Shown in pieces: positions 1 to 6,317 of a stretch of 32,823 bases of DNA. This DNA comes from a virus: positions 1 to 32,823 of IMG/VR virus record IMGVR_UViG_3300017717_000031; one strand, 5' to 3'. A program made the translations under genes and the position numbers. The number at the start of each line of letters is the position of its first letter. Within the stretch, counting starts at the first letter, position 1. Under the pieces are notes generated by a model that saw only the letters and a list, made by a program, of their open reading frames with translations, did no database searches and had not been told where the DNA came from.

Positions 1-489
1 AAGACACGAATGGTACAAATTAATCCTGTGGTATATGCTTTACTACAAGCGCATATTTCAGAGCACATTTCTATGAAAGCAAGAGCACAAGTTGTAGCGA
101 TGATGGGTGAAGAACGCCCTGATCTGTTAGAATTACAAAAAACAGATCCAGCTTTATTTCAAGTTGAGTTTGATTCTATGGTTTCTTTGAGAGTCATGGC
201 CTTGACACAAGAATTACAACAAGCAGAAGAGATGACGGAAAAAGGTGATCCCCTTGTTGAATTAAAACAAAGAGAACTTGATCTTCGTGCTATGGATATG
301 CAAAGAAAATCAGGTGAGTTTATGACAGAAGAACAACGTAAAGCTGGTGAGTTTGAACAGCGTATTGATTTAGATAAAATGAAAAGAGAAGATTCTGAGG
401 ATGCATCAAAAGAAAGAATACGTATTGCAGATGAGAAACTTGGCTTGAATGCAGTAAAACTTGGTATACAGGATTTAAAAAATGAGTGA
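1..489 (+). CDS. C-terminal part of a large virion protein, probably portal (5' partial)
   Basis: The reading frame is already open at base 1 (K-T-R before the first Met at base 10), so this is probably the 3' end of a gene starting upstream rather than a 159-aa protein. The first ~60 residues are alpha-helical, with an 'ALLQAHISEHISMKARAQ' stretch. After that comes a long charged coiled-coil region rich in Glu, Lys and Gln (about residues 65-150). P22-like portal proteins end in a similar helical, Gln/Glu-rich tail, and the position just before the head genes fits. The portal assignment is an inference from context and composition; a small scaffold-like protein starting at base 10 is the alternative. 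The last codons overlap the next gene by 8 bases. Confidence 0.5.
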   Translation, partial: KTRMVQINPVVYALLQAHISEHISMKARAQVVAMMGEERPDLLELQKTDPALFQVEFDSMVSLRVMALTQELQQAEEMTEKGDPLVELKQRELDLRAMDMQRKSGEFMTEEQRKAGEFEQRIDLDKMKREDSEDASKERIRIADEKLGLNAVKLGIQDLKNE

Positions 490-874
490 AGATAGACTAA
501 TAGAACCTAAACTAAAAAAAAGAAAAAGATATGACATAAATCCTTTCTTAAAAATTAAAAGGTCTGAGTATTCAAAGACAATTAAAACTGATAAAGGTTA
601 TACAAACGTGCCTTCAATGTATGAGGGTCAAGAATATGATGAAGATTTTTTAATTGAATTATACAAAGATAATAAAACAGATCCTGAAACAGGAAGAAGA
701 GTTAAAACTTTTAAAACACCTGAAGAAGCAACAGTTGCTGCAAAACGTAGATCCAGTAGATTAAAAGAAGGCGGTATGAGTGGTTGCCCACACCGAGAAA
801 ACGGAGTCAAGAGTGATATTAAGGGAATCTCTGATATTCAAGTCAAAGGTAAAAAGTTTATAGGTGTCAGATAA
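482..874 (+). CDS. Small virion-associated protein with GK-EE-A type phage motif
   Basis: 130 aa, unknown function. The first 20 residues are strongly basic (LKKRKR). The central part reads 'NVPSMYEGQEYDEDFLIELY ... FKTPEEATVAAKRRSSRLKE'. This looks like a divergent copy of a short module common in phage structural and ejection proteins, in which 'vPTi.nGk...eeeAi..Y...' is followed by 'F.tpeeA..yA..lh'. The last ~30 residues contain 'GGMSGCPHRENGVKSDIKG' and look like a separate small tail. It overlaps the partial gene upstream by 8 bases and so is probably translationally coupled to it. Comparison with the widespread motif is from memory, not from a search. Confidence 0.6.
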   Translation: MSEDRLIEPKLKKRKRYDINPFLKIKRSEYSKTIKTDKGYTNVPSMYEGQEYDEDFLIELYKDNKTDPETGRRVKTFKTPEEATVAAKRRSSRLKEGGMSGCPHRENGVKSDIKGISDIQVKGKKFIGVR

Positions 875-974
875 GCTTGAAAAACTAGTAAATATAATTA
901 TCGTTTTGTGTATTATAGAAATTATGATACATTCTGTGGAAGTAATAATTGACACAATACCTTATTTAAAATGA
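864..974 (+). CDS. Possible 36-aa GTG-start membrane peptide
   Basis: A GTG at 864 opens a 36-codon frame that ends in TGA at 972-974. It fills the gap between two genes exactly: it overlaps the upstream gene by 11 bases and shares an ATGA with the downstream methyltransferase start at 971. The peptide begins (M)SDKLEKLVNIII and is dominated by Ile, Leu and Val (about residues 8-30), enough for one membrane helix, with a short polar end DTIPYLK. There is no strong Shine-Dalgarno; AAAGG lies ~15 bases upstream. The double overlap argues for a real gene, but AT-rich DNA easily yields Ile-rich frames, so it stays tentative. Confidence 0.35.
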   Translation: MSDKLEKLVNIIIVLCIIEIMIHSVEVIIDTIPYLK

Positions 975-978
975 TAAT
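949..978 (+). promoter_or_regulatory. Possible sigma70-type promoter
   Basis: TTGACA (949-954) is followed after 18 bases by GATAAT (973-978), an 11/12 match to the -35/-10 consensus. The -10 covers the first codons of the methyltransferase gene, so a transcript starting near 985 would lack that start. It could instead serve the holin-like gene, pqqA and the GroES-like gene downstream. In DNA this AT-rich such matches arise by chance. Confidence 0.25.
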
Positions 979-1570
979 AAAAGGCGACTCTTCAGAATAC
1001 CATTTACTTACTAAACACATAGGTAAGCTTAAAATAGATAAAGCTGTTTTAACTTGTGAGATTGGTTTAAGAGAAGGTTTGGGTTCAAAGATAATTATGG
1101 ATTCAATCAGGGATAAAAACCCACCCTTCTACAAGCATGTTGCTGTTGATCCTTACAACAACTTATATTATCAACATTGTGATGATGAAGAACAAACCAC
1201 TGCTGATTATACAGAAGACATGAAACAAAGAATTGTTTCTTATTTGTATCAAAACTATCAAGAGTTTGATTTTTATCATATGACAGATGAGTATTATTTT
1301 GAAACTATGGGTAAGGGTCATCAATTTTCTGTAGATGGGAATTGTATGATGTTTGGCTTGTATAAAGTAGCTCACCTTGATGGGCCACATACAACACATG
1401 CTGTTTTAGACGAGTTAAAGTTTTTTATCCCACGTATGGACGAGGAATCTATAATAATCATTGACGATTATAAACACATCAAGATGGGTATTGTGGATAT
1501 GCTCCTAAAGACTTATAATTTTAATGTTGCTGAAGAAGGTGACAATAAAATTATTTATAAAAAGGAGTAG
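971..1570 (+). CDS. Class I SAM methyltransferase-like protein (Methyltransf_24-like)
   Basis: 199 aa. The order of motifs fits the small Rossmann-fold methyltransferases related to macrocin O-methyltransferase. 'LTCEIGLREGLGSKIIMDSI' near residues 28-47 is a degenerate motif I (normally E-x-G-x-x-x-G-x-S). 'HVAVDPYNN' near residue 57 supplies the acidic residue after strand 2. 'HLDGPHTTHAVLDELKFFIP' followed by 'SIIIIDDY' near residues 136-166 matches the D-G-x-H ... DD(Y/W) block typical of the family. The glycine loop is weak, so SAM binding is likely but not certain. The substrate is unknown; sugar or virion modification is possible given the glycosyltransferases downstream. The start has no clear Shine-Dalgarno and overlaps a possible small ORF by ATGA. 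It ends inside the AGGAG ribosome site of the next gene. Confidence 0.65.
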   Translation: MIIKGDSSEYHLLTKHIGKLKIDKAVLTCEIGLREGLGSKIIMDSIRDKNPPFYKHVAVDPYNNLYYQHCDDEEQTTADYTEDMKQRIVSYLYQNYQEFDFYHMTDEYYFETMGKGHQFSVDGNCMMFGLYKVAHLDGPHTTHAVLDELKFFIPRMDEESIIIIDDYKHIKMGIVDMLLKTYNFNVAEEGDNKIIYKKE

Positions 1571-1572
1571 AT

Positions 1573-1941
1573 ATGCTTACAGCAATATTAGGTCCAGTAG
1601 CGAGTCTTGCTAAAACCTGGATTGAAGGAAAACAAAAAAAAGCTCAGCTTAAATCACAAGTAGAGTTAACAAAACTTGAAGCTACAAAAACTAAAATTGA
1701 ACAGGATGGATCTTGGGAAGATAAAGCCATGTCAGCCGCAGACGGCTCGTGGAAAGACGAAGCTTGGACCCTAACTTTTATTTTTATAATTTTTGCATCC
1801 TTCGTACCTGCTTTTCAACCATATATGCAACAGGGTTTTTTATTTCTTAAAAACGATTGTCCTGATTGGATATCGTACGGAATTTTAGCCAGCATAGCTG
1901 GATCGTTTGGGTTGAAGAGTATTGCCAAGTTCAAAAAATAG
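1573..1941 (+). CDS. Holin-like membrane protein
   Basis: 122 aa. It has a short hydrophobic/amphipathic start (MLTAILGPVASLAKTWI), a charged coiled-coil linker (residues ~18-60), then 'WKDEAWTLTFIFIIFASFVP' and 'WISYGILASIAGSFGLKSI', which are membrane helices, and a basic tail KFKK. An N-terminal segment, a W-K-D-E-x-W-T-L stretch, two helices and a basic end resemble the three-TM holins of gene-transfer-agent and marine phage type. Its role would be to permeabilise the inner membrane and release the M15 endopeptidase encoded ~6 kb downstream. It has a good ribosome site (AAGGAG) three codons before the end of the upstream gene. Holin is the most likely call; any small membrane protein remains possible. 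Confidence 0.6.
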   Translation: MLTAILGPVASLAKTWIEGKQKKAQLKSQVELTKLEATKTKIEQDGSWEDKAMSAADGSWKDEAWTLTFIFIIFASFVPAFQPYMQQGFLFLKNDCPDWISYGILASIAGSFGLKSIAKFKK

Positions 1942-2007
1942 ATTAAAATATATTTAGTGGACTGCGGTCGTGAGGACAACCAGCACTTTAAATTTTAGGA
2001 GTTAATT

Positions 2008-2082
2008 ATGTGGTCTAAACCTATAATTACAGAAATTTCTGTTGGTCTTGAGATTAACAGTTATGCCTGTGCTGAAAAATAA
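2008..2082 (+). CDS. pqqA: PqqA, precursor peptide of pyrroloquinoline quinone (PQQ)
   Basis: 24-aa peptide (MWSKPIITEISVGLEINSYA, then CAEK). PqqA is the ribosomal peptide whose Glu and Tyr side chains are cross-linked by the radical-SAM enzyme PqqE with the chaperone PqqD; the linked pair is then cut out and matured to PQQ. The defining features are all here: length 23-29 aa, start M-(K)-W-x-K/P-P, a central V-G-L/M-E, and the E-x3-Y pair (Glu15 and Tyr19). The 'GLEINSYACAE' end looks like alphaproteobacterial PqqA. A textbook AGGAG site lies 6 bases upstream of ATG. No pqqB, C, D or E is visible here, so it would act through host enzymes. A strong hairpin starts right after the stop codon, as expected for a highly expressed short gene. 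PQQ serves periplasmic methanol, alcohol and sugar dehydrogenases. Confidence 0.85.
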   Translation: MWSKPIITEISVGLEINSYACAEK

Positions 2083-2108
2083 AGTGATGGGGACTGAGTC
2101 CCCACACT
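2083..2108 (+). terminator. Strong hairpin directly after pqqA (attenuator or mRNA-stabilising)
   Basis: AGTG-A-TGGGGACT-G-AGTCCCCACACT forms 12-bp arms with one bulged A (2087) and a minimal centre at 2096. It begins one base after the pqqA stop. No T-run follows (AAATTTGTGT), so it is not a classical intrinsic terminator. It more likely acts as partial attenuator or 3' end protector for the pqqA message. Its GGGGACT/AGTCCCC stem is the same as that of the terminator at 6195-6226. Confidence 0.6.
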
Positions 2109-2118
2109 AAATTTGTGT

Positions 2119-2238
2119 ATGGCTACCAAGATTGACAGAGTATTGTGGTTTACATTACAAATTTTATTTGGATTTTTGATAGGTTTGTTGTTGTTTTTAA
2201 CTTTATATTTTATAGGAGATTATTATGTTACTAACTAA
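2119..2238 (+). CDS. Small single-helix membrane protein (39 aa)
   Basis: ATG at 2119, stop at 2236-2238. Residues ~9-33 form one long hydrophobic helix (LWFTLQILFGFLIGLLLFLT) after a short charged start (MATKIDR) and before an acidic end (IGDYYVTN), so the likely topology has the N-terminus in the cytoplasm. It fills the gap after the pqqA hairpin and overlaps the next small ORF by 14 bases. No clear ribosome site. It could assist lysis or be an unrelated small membrane protein; function unknown. Confidence 0.45.
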   Translation: MATKIDRVLWFTLQILFGFLIGLLLFLTLYFIGDYYVTN

Positions 2239-2347
2239 AAATTTTGTAAAATTTAATAACCTTTTGGTTAAAATACCTAATCAAACAAAACGTGTTTGGG
2301 ATCTATCTGAAAATAGATGGGGTTACAAACTTGTCCGATATATTTAA
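2225..2347 (+). CDS. Small basic protein (40 aa), unknown
   Basis: ATG at 2225 lies 7 bases after a clear AGGAG (2213-2217), the best evidence that it is translated. The peptide is basic with 'KFNNLLVKIPNQTKRVWDL' and ends GYKLVRYI. It overlaps the preceding membrane ORF by 14 bases. No recognisable domain. Confidence 0.5.
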   Translation: MLLTKNFVKFNNLLVKIPNQTKRVWDLSENRWGYKLVRYI

Positions 2348-2421
2348 AATAAAAGATTGTAGTGGTGAAAGATTTTCAAGAAAAAGACGTATACTAGATT
2401 ATAAGTCACCAGTGGTATGTT

Positions 2422-2544
2422 ATGGTAAAAAGATTTCAAAAAGTAGAAATAGTAATTGCAAAAAAGACAAAGAGAAGGTATAACAAAAAAGGACTTACAC
2501 ACAGAAAGAAACTTGGACCTAAGTCTCATTTAAGACATGCTTGA
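2422..2544 (+). CDS. Small very basic protein (40 aa), unknown
   Basis: ATG at 2422, stop TGA at 2542-2544. About 40% of residues are Lys, Arg or His (MVKRFQKVEIVIAKKTKRRY, then a second basic block ending SHLRHA), consistent with nucleic-acid binding. It overlaps the start of the next gene (ATG 2537) by 8 bases. No clear Shine-Dalgarno. A competing frame in the same stretch is less convincing. Confidence 0.4.
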   Translation: MVKRFQKVEIVIAKKTKRRYNKKGLTHRKKLGPKSHLRHA

Positions 2545-2743
2545 TATAGATACCTTACAATCAATTCGCCACTATATAAGAAAAGAAATTCAAAAAACAA
2601 AAGACCATATTTGTTATGGTATAGACAAACTTGATCAACTACACTATGCTAAAGGCAAGCTCAACGGATTAGAATCGTTGCTTCAGGATCTTAAAGACCT
2701 GCAAAATAAGGAGAATAGTATAGATGACATTGATCAAACCTAA
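2537..2743 (+). CDS. Small coiled-coil protein, unknown (68 aa)
   Basis: 68 aa, predicted almost wholly alpha-helical, with heptad-like spacing of Leu and Ile ('LDQLHYAKGKLNGLESLLQD'). It overlaps the GroES-like gene by 20 bases (the two frames share 2724-2743), so the pair is probably translated together. A head-assembly accessory role is possible from position only. Confidence 0.6.
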   Translation: MLDIDTLQSIRHYIRKEIQKTKDHICYGIDKLDQLHYAKGKLNGLESLLQDLKDLQNKENSIDDIDQT

Positions 2744-3155
2744 TACTAAATTAGTCACACCTGAAAAAGATGTTGACGAACCCTTAGTTCCAAAGGGTGC
2801 AAAACAAGTGGAAGAATATCTAAAATTATTACCAAAGCCAGTAGGATATAGACTTTTAGTAAGGCCATATCAGCCAAAAGAAAAAACTAAAGGTGGTCTT
2901 TATCTGACGGAAAAAACTCTTGAAACACAACAGCTGACTACAGTAGTTGGTATGGTAGTGAAGATGGGTGACCTTTGTTATAAAGACAAAGAAAAATTTC
3001 CAACTGGACCGTGGTGTAAAGAGGGACAGTTTATTGTTTATGGACGGTATGCTGGCGCTCGATTTAAGACTAAATATGGTGAGCATCGTATTTTAAATGA
3101 TGATGAAATCATAGGAACTATTAACAAACCCGAGGATATCCTCGCATTATTCTAA
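2724..3155 (+). CDS. GroES-like co-chaperonin (Cpn10 fold)
   Basis: 143 aa. After a ~35-residue extension the Cpn10 pattern begins with 'PVGYRLLVRPYQPKEKTKGG', then a mobile-loop region 'LYLTEKTLETQQ', a 'VVGMVVKMGDLCY' strand, and 'GQFIVYGRYAGARFK' followed by the C-terminal 'DDEIIGTI'. Phage co-chaperonins (T4 gp31 is the model) cap the host GroEL ring and enlarge its folding chamber so the capsid protein can fold. The position just before scaffold and capsid genes supports this. It is longer than bacterial GroES (~95 aa) because of the N-terminal extension and a lengthened roof region. No GroEL is present in the window. Confidence 0.8.
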   Translation: MTLIKPNTKLVTPEKDVDEPLVPKGAKQVEEYLKLLPKPVGYRLLVRPYQPKEKTKGGLYLTEKTLETQQLTTVVGMVVKMGDLCYKDKEKFPTGPWCKEGQFIVYGRYAGARFKTKYGEHRILNDDEIIGTINKPEDILALF

Positions 3156-3168
3156 GGAGTAATTTATT

Positions 3169-4119
3169 ATGAATGAAGAAAATAAAGTAGAGTTAGATAC
3201 AGATGATGTTCAAGAGCAAAGCATTGATGTAGCACAAGAGCCTAAAGAGGAAAAGGTGGAACGCCCTGAAGTTGATTTAGGGTATACTGATCCTATAAAA
3301 AAAGAAACTAAAAGTGAGGTAATTCAAAAAGAAGAAGAGCCTAAAGAAGAAAATAAAGAAGATAATTTACAAGATTTATCTGATAATGTTCAAAAAAGAA
3401 TTGATAAACTTACACGTAAATACAGGGAGGCTGAAAGAAGAGAAAGAGCGGCTCTTGATTTTGCTAAAGGTTTACAAAAAAAATATGAAACTACCGATCA
3501 AAAATTAGCAAATATTGATTCAAATTATTTTAAAGAATTTGAAGCTCGTGTAGATGCTCAAAGAGAACAAGTAAAAGGATTTCTAAAAACAGCTATAGAA
3601 AATAATGATACAGATAAAATCATGGAAGCAAATGATAAGCTTACACAATTAGCTGTAGAAAAAGAAAAAGCACGCATACATTCAGAACAAAAAAAAGAAA
3701 AAGAAGAACAAGCAAAAGCTGAAAAAATTGAACAAACTCAAACGTTACAACAACAGGCACCACAACAAACACAAGAACAAGCCAAACCTGCAAGTCCTCG
3801 TGCTCAAGAATGGGCAAAAGAAAATGAATGGTTTGGTAATGATAAAGTCATGACTAGCGCAGCCTTTGGTATACACCAAGATTTAGTAGAGCAAGGGTTT
3901 GACTCTGAGTCAGATGAATATTACAATGAGATAAACAAACTAATGAGGGATTATTTCCCAAATAAGTTTGCTAGTGAAAAGAAACCCGTTCAAACTGTTG
4001 CCTCTGCGGGGCGTAAACAGGAAGGACGCAGGACTGTGAAACTCACTCGTTCACAGGTGGCTATTGCCAAAAAATTAGGAGTGCCACTAGAAGAATACGC
4101 AAAGCACGTGAAAGGGTAA
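3169..4119 (+). CDS. Head scaffolding (capsid assembly) protein
   Basis: 316 aa, highly charged. The first ~85 residues are acidic and disordered (Glu/Asp/Lys-rich). Residues ~85-190 form long coiled coils, followed by a Gln/Pro linker (QQQAPQQTQEQ). The C-terminal third contains 'AQEWAKENEWFGNDKVMTSA' and ends with 'LTRSQVAIAKKLGVPLEEYA'. This build (acidic disordered N-terminus, coiled coil, short basic helix at the C-terminus that contacts the coat protein) is typical of scaffolds, and the LTxSQVAIAKxLGVxxEEYA ending recurs in marine phage scaffolds. It lies between the GroES-like gene and the major capsid gene. A strong AAGGAG precedes the start. Confidence 0.75.
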   Translation: MNEENKVELDTDDVQEQSIDVAQEPKEEKVERPEVDLGYTDPIKKETKSEVIQKEEEPKEENKEDNLQDLSDNVQKRIDKLTRKYREAERRERAALDFAKGLQKKYETTDQKLANIDSNYFKEFEARVDAQREQVKGFLKTAIENNDTDKIMEANDKLTQLAVEKEKARIHSEQKKEKEEQAKAEKIEQTQTLQQQAPQQTQEQAKPASPRAQEWAKENEWFGNDKVMTSAAFGIHQDLVEQGFDSESDEYYNEINKLMRDYFPNKFASEKKPVQTVASAGRKQEGRRTVKLTRSQVAIAKKLGVPLEEYAKHVKG

Positions 4120-4123
4120 GAAT

Positions 4124-4594
4124 ATGAATGATATTAAAAGAACCACACGCAGTTCAAGTGAAAAACACGAAGTAAGAAGTAAACCTTGGACTCCTCCATC
4201 AAGTTTGGACGCACCTCCTGCACCTAAAGGATTTGTGCACAGATGGATAAGAACTGAACTCATGGGTCAAGAAGATACAGGTAATGTGTCTAAAAAGCTT
4301 AGAGAGGGATGGGAATTTGTGAGAGCCGAAGAAATTAAAAACACACTCGGTGATCATGATTATCCAGTGATACAAAAAGGGCAATATCAGGGGTTGATCG
4401 GGGTTGGTGGCCTTGTGTTGGCAAGGATACCTGAAGAAACAGTCGAGCAACGCAAGCAGTATTTTCAAAATAAAACTGCTGACCAAGTAAAAGCTGTTGA
4501 TCAAGACATTCTTAGGGAACAACGACCAGAGATGCCTGTTAACATTAACAGACAATCTCGTGTAACTTTTGGTGGTGGTCGTAAGTCAGAATAA
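4124..4594 (+). CDS. Conserved head-region protein, unknown
   Basis: 156 aa, soluble and basic. The most conserved-looking part is 'GFVHRWIRTELMGQEDTGNV SKKLREGWEFV' (residues ~37-68), followed by a Gly-rich 'GLIGVGGLVLARIPEE' and a C-terminal helical region ending in a basic, Gly-rich tail. This protein type is regularly found between scaffold and capsid genes in marine podoviruses. I know no function for it; a scaffold or decoration accessory is a guess. It starts 4 bases after the scaffold stop. Confidence 0.6.
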   Translation: MNDIKRTTRSSSEKHEVRSKPWTPPSSLDAPPAPKGFVHRWIRTELMGQEDTGNVSKKLREGWEFVRAEEIKNTLGDHDYPVIQKGQYQGLIGVGGLVLARIPEETVEQRKQYFQNKTADQVKAVDQDILREQRPEMPVNINRQSRVTFGGGRKSE

Positions 4595-4648
4595 TTTTTT
4601 GATAAAAGCCATCGCTGTAATATTAATGCTTATTTAAGGAGAATCTAA

Positions 4649-5248
4649 ATGGCAAATGTAAGTGAAAAGTTTGGTCTTAGACCTTATAAATCTCTTAACG
4701 GTGCTCCATGGAATGGTGCTCAGAATAGGTATACTATTGCAGCCAACTACGGAACAGCAATCTTCCAAGGTGACTTGGTAGTCCCAACTGGAGCTGGTAA
4801 CATTGAACGTTATGATGTTACTGCAAGTTCGGGAGCTGTAAAACCTATTGGTGTGTTTAATGGTGTATTTTACACTGACCCAACAACGAGCAAACCAACA
4901 TTCAGTAATCATTATCCTGGTAGTGTAAACGCTAGTGATATTGTTGCTAATGTAATTGATGACCCAAATACATTGTTTTTAGTTGATTCAGATGATGCTT
5001 TTACAAGAGCAGGTCTGTTTATTGGTTATAAAACGACAAATGTAACTGGGAACACGGTAACTGGTATATCTAAAGTACAACTTGATACAAGTACAGCAGA
5101 CTCAACGAATGCTATACCTCTTCAAGCTGTAGATATATGCCAAGATGTTAACAACGAGGACACAACGGCTGCTAACGCAAACATTGTTGTCCGTATTCAA
5201 AACCATTTTCTGAATCCGCCATCAGCGGCTGCAGATACTGGGGTATAA
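4649..5248 (+). CDS. Head decoration/structural protein
   Basis: 199 aa, beta-rich, Asn/Thr/Gly-rich and without charged clusters, as expected for a virion surface protein. It starts 'MANVSEKFGLRPYKSLNGAP'. It has a strong AAGGAG and sits immediately before the major capsid gene, only 12 bases apart, which fits a stoichiometric head protein. Family members next to capsid genes in marine phages are annotated as structural. Decoration (cement) versus head fibre cannot be settled from sequence. Confidence 0.6.
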   Translation: MANVSEKFGLRPYKSLNGAPWNGAQNRYTIAANYGTAIFQGDLVVPTGAGNIERYDVTASSGAVKPIGVFNGVFYTDPTTSKPTFSNHYPGSVNASDIVANVIDDPNTLFLVDSDDAFTRAGLFIGYKTTNVTGNTVTGISKVQLDTSTADSTNAIPLQAVDICQDVNNEDTTAANANIVVRIQNHFLNPPSAAADTGV

Positions 5249-5260
5249 GGGAGATATAAT

Positions 5261-6172
5261 ATGGCTATTTCAAGATCACAACTGGTCAAAGAGCTAGAGC
5301 CTGGTTTAAATGCTCTCTTTGGCTTAGAATATAATCGTTACGAAAACGAACATGCAGAAATTTTTGTTTCAGAAGCATCTGATAGAGCTTTCGAAGAAGA
5401 AGTAATGCTAAGTGGTTTCGGTAGTGCTCCAGTTAAAGAAGAAGGTTCAGGGGTCGCATTTGATCAAGCAACCGAATCTTTTACTGCGAGATACACTCAC
5501 GAAACAATCGCTATGGCTTTTGCTATTACTGAGGAAGCAATTGAAGATAATCTGTACGACAGATTAGCTGCAAGATACACAAGAGCATTGGCAAGATCAA
5601 TGGCTAACACTAAGCAAGTAAAAGCTGCAAACGTACTTAATAATGCGTTTAATAGTAGCTTTGCTGGTGGTGACGGCGTTGAACTTTGTTCCACAGCTCA
5701 TTCGTTAGCAACTGGTGGTACATTCGCAAATGAATTATCAACTGCTGCTGACTTATCTGAAACATCACTAGAGCAGTCTCTAATTGATATTGCTGCTTTC
5801 GTTGATGAAAGAGGACTTAAAATTGCAATGCAAGGTGTTAAACTGATTATTCCAAAAGAACTTCAGTTTACTGCTGAAAGAATTTTAAGATCACCTCAGA
5901 GAGTTGGTACTGCGGATAATGACATCAACGCTATGGCTTCTATGGGTATGATCCCACAAGGCTATAGAGTTAATCATTATCTAACAGATACTGATGCTTT
6001 CTTCATCATGACTGATGCTCCTAACGGAATGAAACAATTCGTTAGAGCGCCAATCAAAACTGCAATCGAAGGTGACTTTGATACTGGTAACGTCAGATTT
6101 AAAGCAAGAGAAAGATATTCTTTTGGTTTTTCTGATCCAAGAGGTATCTTTGGTTCACCTGGAGCTGCATAG
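5261..6172 (+). CDS. Major capsid protein (HK97-like fold)
   Basis: 303 aa. The N-terminus 'SRSQLVKELEPGLNALFGLE' is followed by a helix-rich spine segment ('ETIAMAFAITEEAIEDNLYD', 'ALARSMANTKQVKAANVLNN') and 'GGDGVELCSTAHSLATGGTF', a signature of Mu gpT-like and related marine major capsid proteins. The C-terminal part contains 'GVKLIIPKEL', 'TDTDAFFIMTDAPNGMKQFV' and 'RERYSFGFSDPRGIFGS', typical of the A-domain end. It follows the scaffold and decoration genes and is followed by a strong terminator, which fits the most abundant late product. The fold is assigned by resemblance. Confidence 0.85.
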   Translation: MAISRSQLVKELEPGLNALFGLEYNRYENEHAEIFVSEASDRAFEEEVMLSGFGSAPVKEEGSGVAFDQATESFTARYTHETIAMAFAITEEAIEDNLYDRLAARYTRALARSMANTKQVKAANVLNNAFNSSFAGGDGVELCSTAHSLATGGTFANELSTAADLSETSLEQSLIDIAAFVDERGLKIAMQGVKLIIPKELQFTAERILRSPQRVGTADNDINAMASMGMIPQGYRVNHYLTDTDAFFIMTDAPNGMKQFVRAPIKTAIEGDFDTGNVRFKARERYSFGFSDPRGIFGSPGAA

Positions 6173-6194
6173 TTTCAGTGGTGAAATAAATTAG

Positions 6195-6226
6195 AAGGGG
6201 GGACTTACGAGTCCCCCTTTTTTTTT
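6195..6226 (+). terminator. Intrinsic terminator after the major capsid gene
   Basis: GGGGGACT (6198-6205), loop TACG, AGTCCCCC (6210-6217) form a perfect 8-bp GC-rich stem that extends by A-T and G-T pairs into a run of nine Ts (6218-6226). It is a textbook rho-independent terminator 25 bases after the capsid stop codon, and would cap the head operon. Confidence 0.9.
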
Positions 6227-6271
6227 GTATAATATAAAAACCAAGATAATATAAACTTGATATAGACTGAC

Positions 6272-6300
6272 TTGGCAGACACCCTAGAGGACTATATCTT
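6272..6300 (+). promoter_or_regulatory. Possible promoter downstream of the capsid terminator
   Basis: TTGGCA (6272-6277) and TATCTT (6295-6300) are 17 bases apart (9/12 match). A promoter is expected here because the terminator at 6195-6226 separates the head operon from the genes that follow. The predicted start would be only about 10 bases before the ATG at 6318 and on top of its AGGA, which weakens the call. The alternative TATAAT at 6228 has no good -35. Confidence 0.3.
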
Positions 6301-6317
6301 TTAACTAGGAAAAACTA

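Noticed and set aside
628-810. Minus-strand frames throughout the window (for example 4199-4555, 7828-8229, 12729-13031, 29640-29969)
   Set aside because: All are antisense shadows of convincing + strand genes and their translations lack domain-like patterns.
2292-2483. 63-aa GTG-start frame between small ORFs
   Set aside because: It overlaps the 40-aa ORF at 2225-2347 that has a good ribosome site and the basic ORF at 2422-2544. It has no Shine-Dalgarno and no protein-like pattern.
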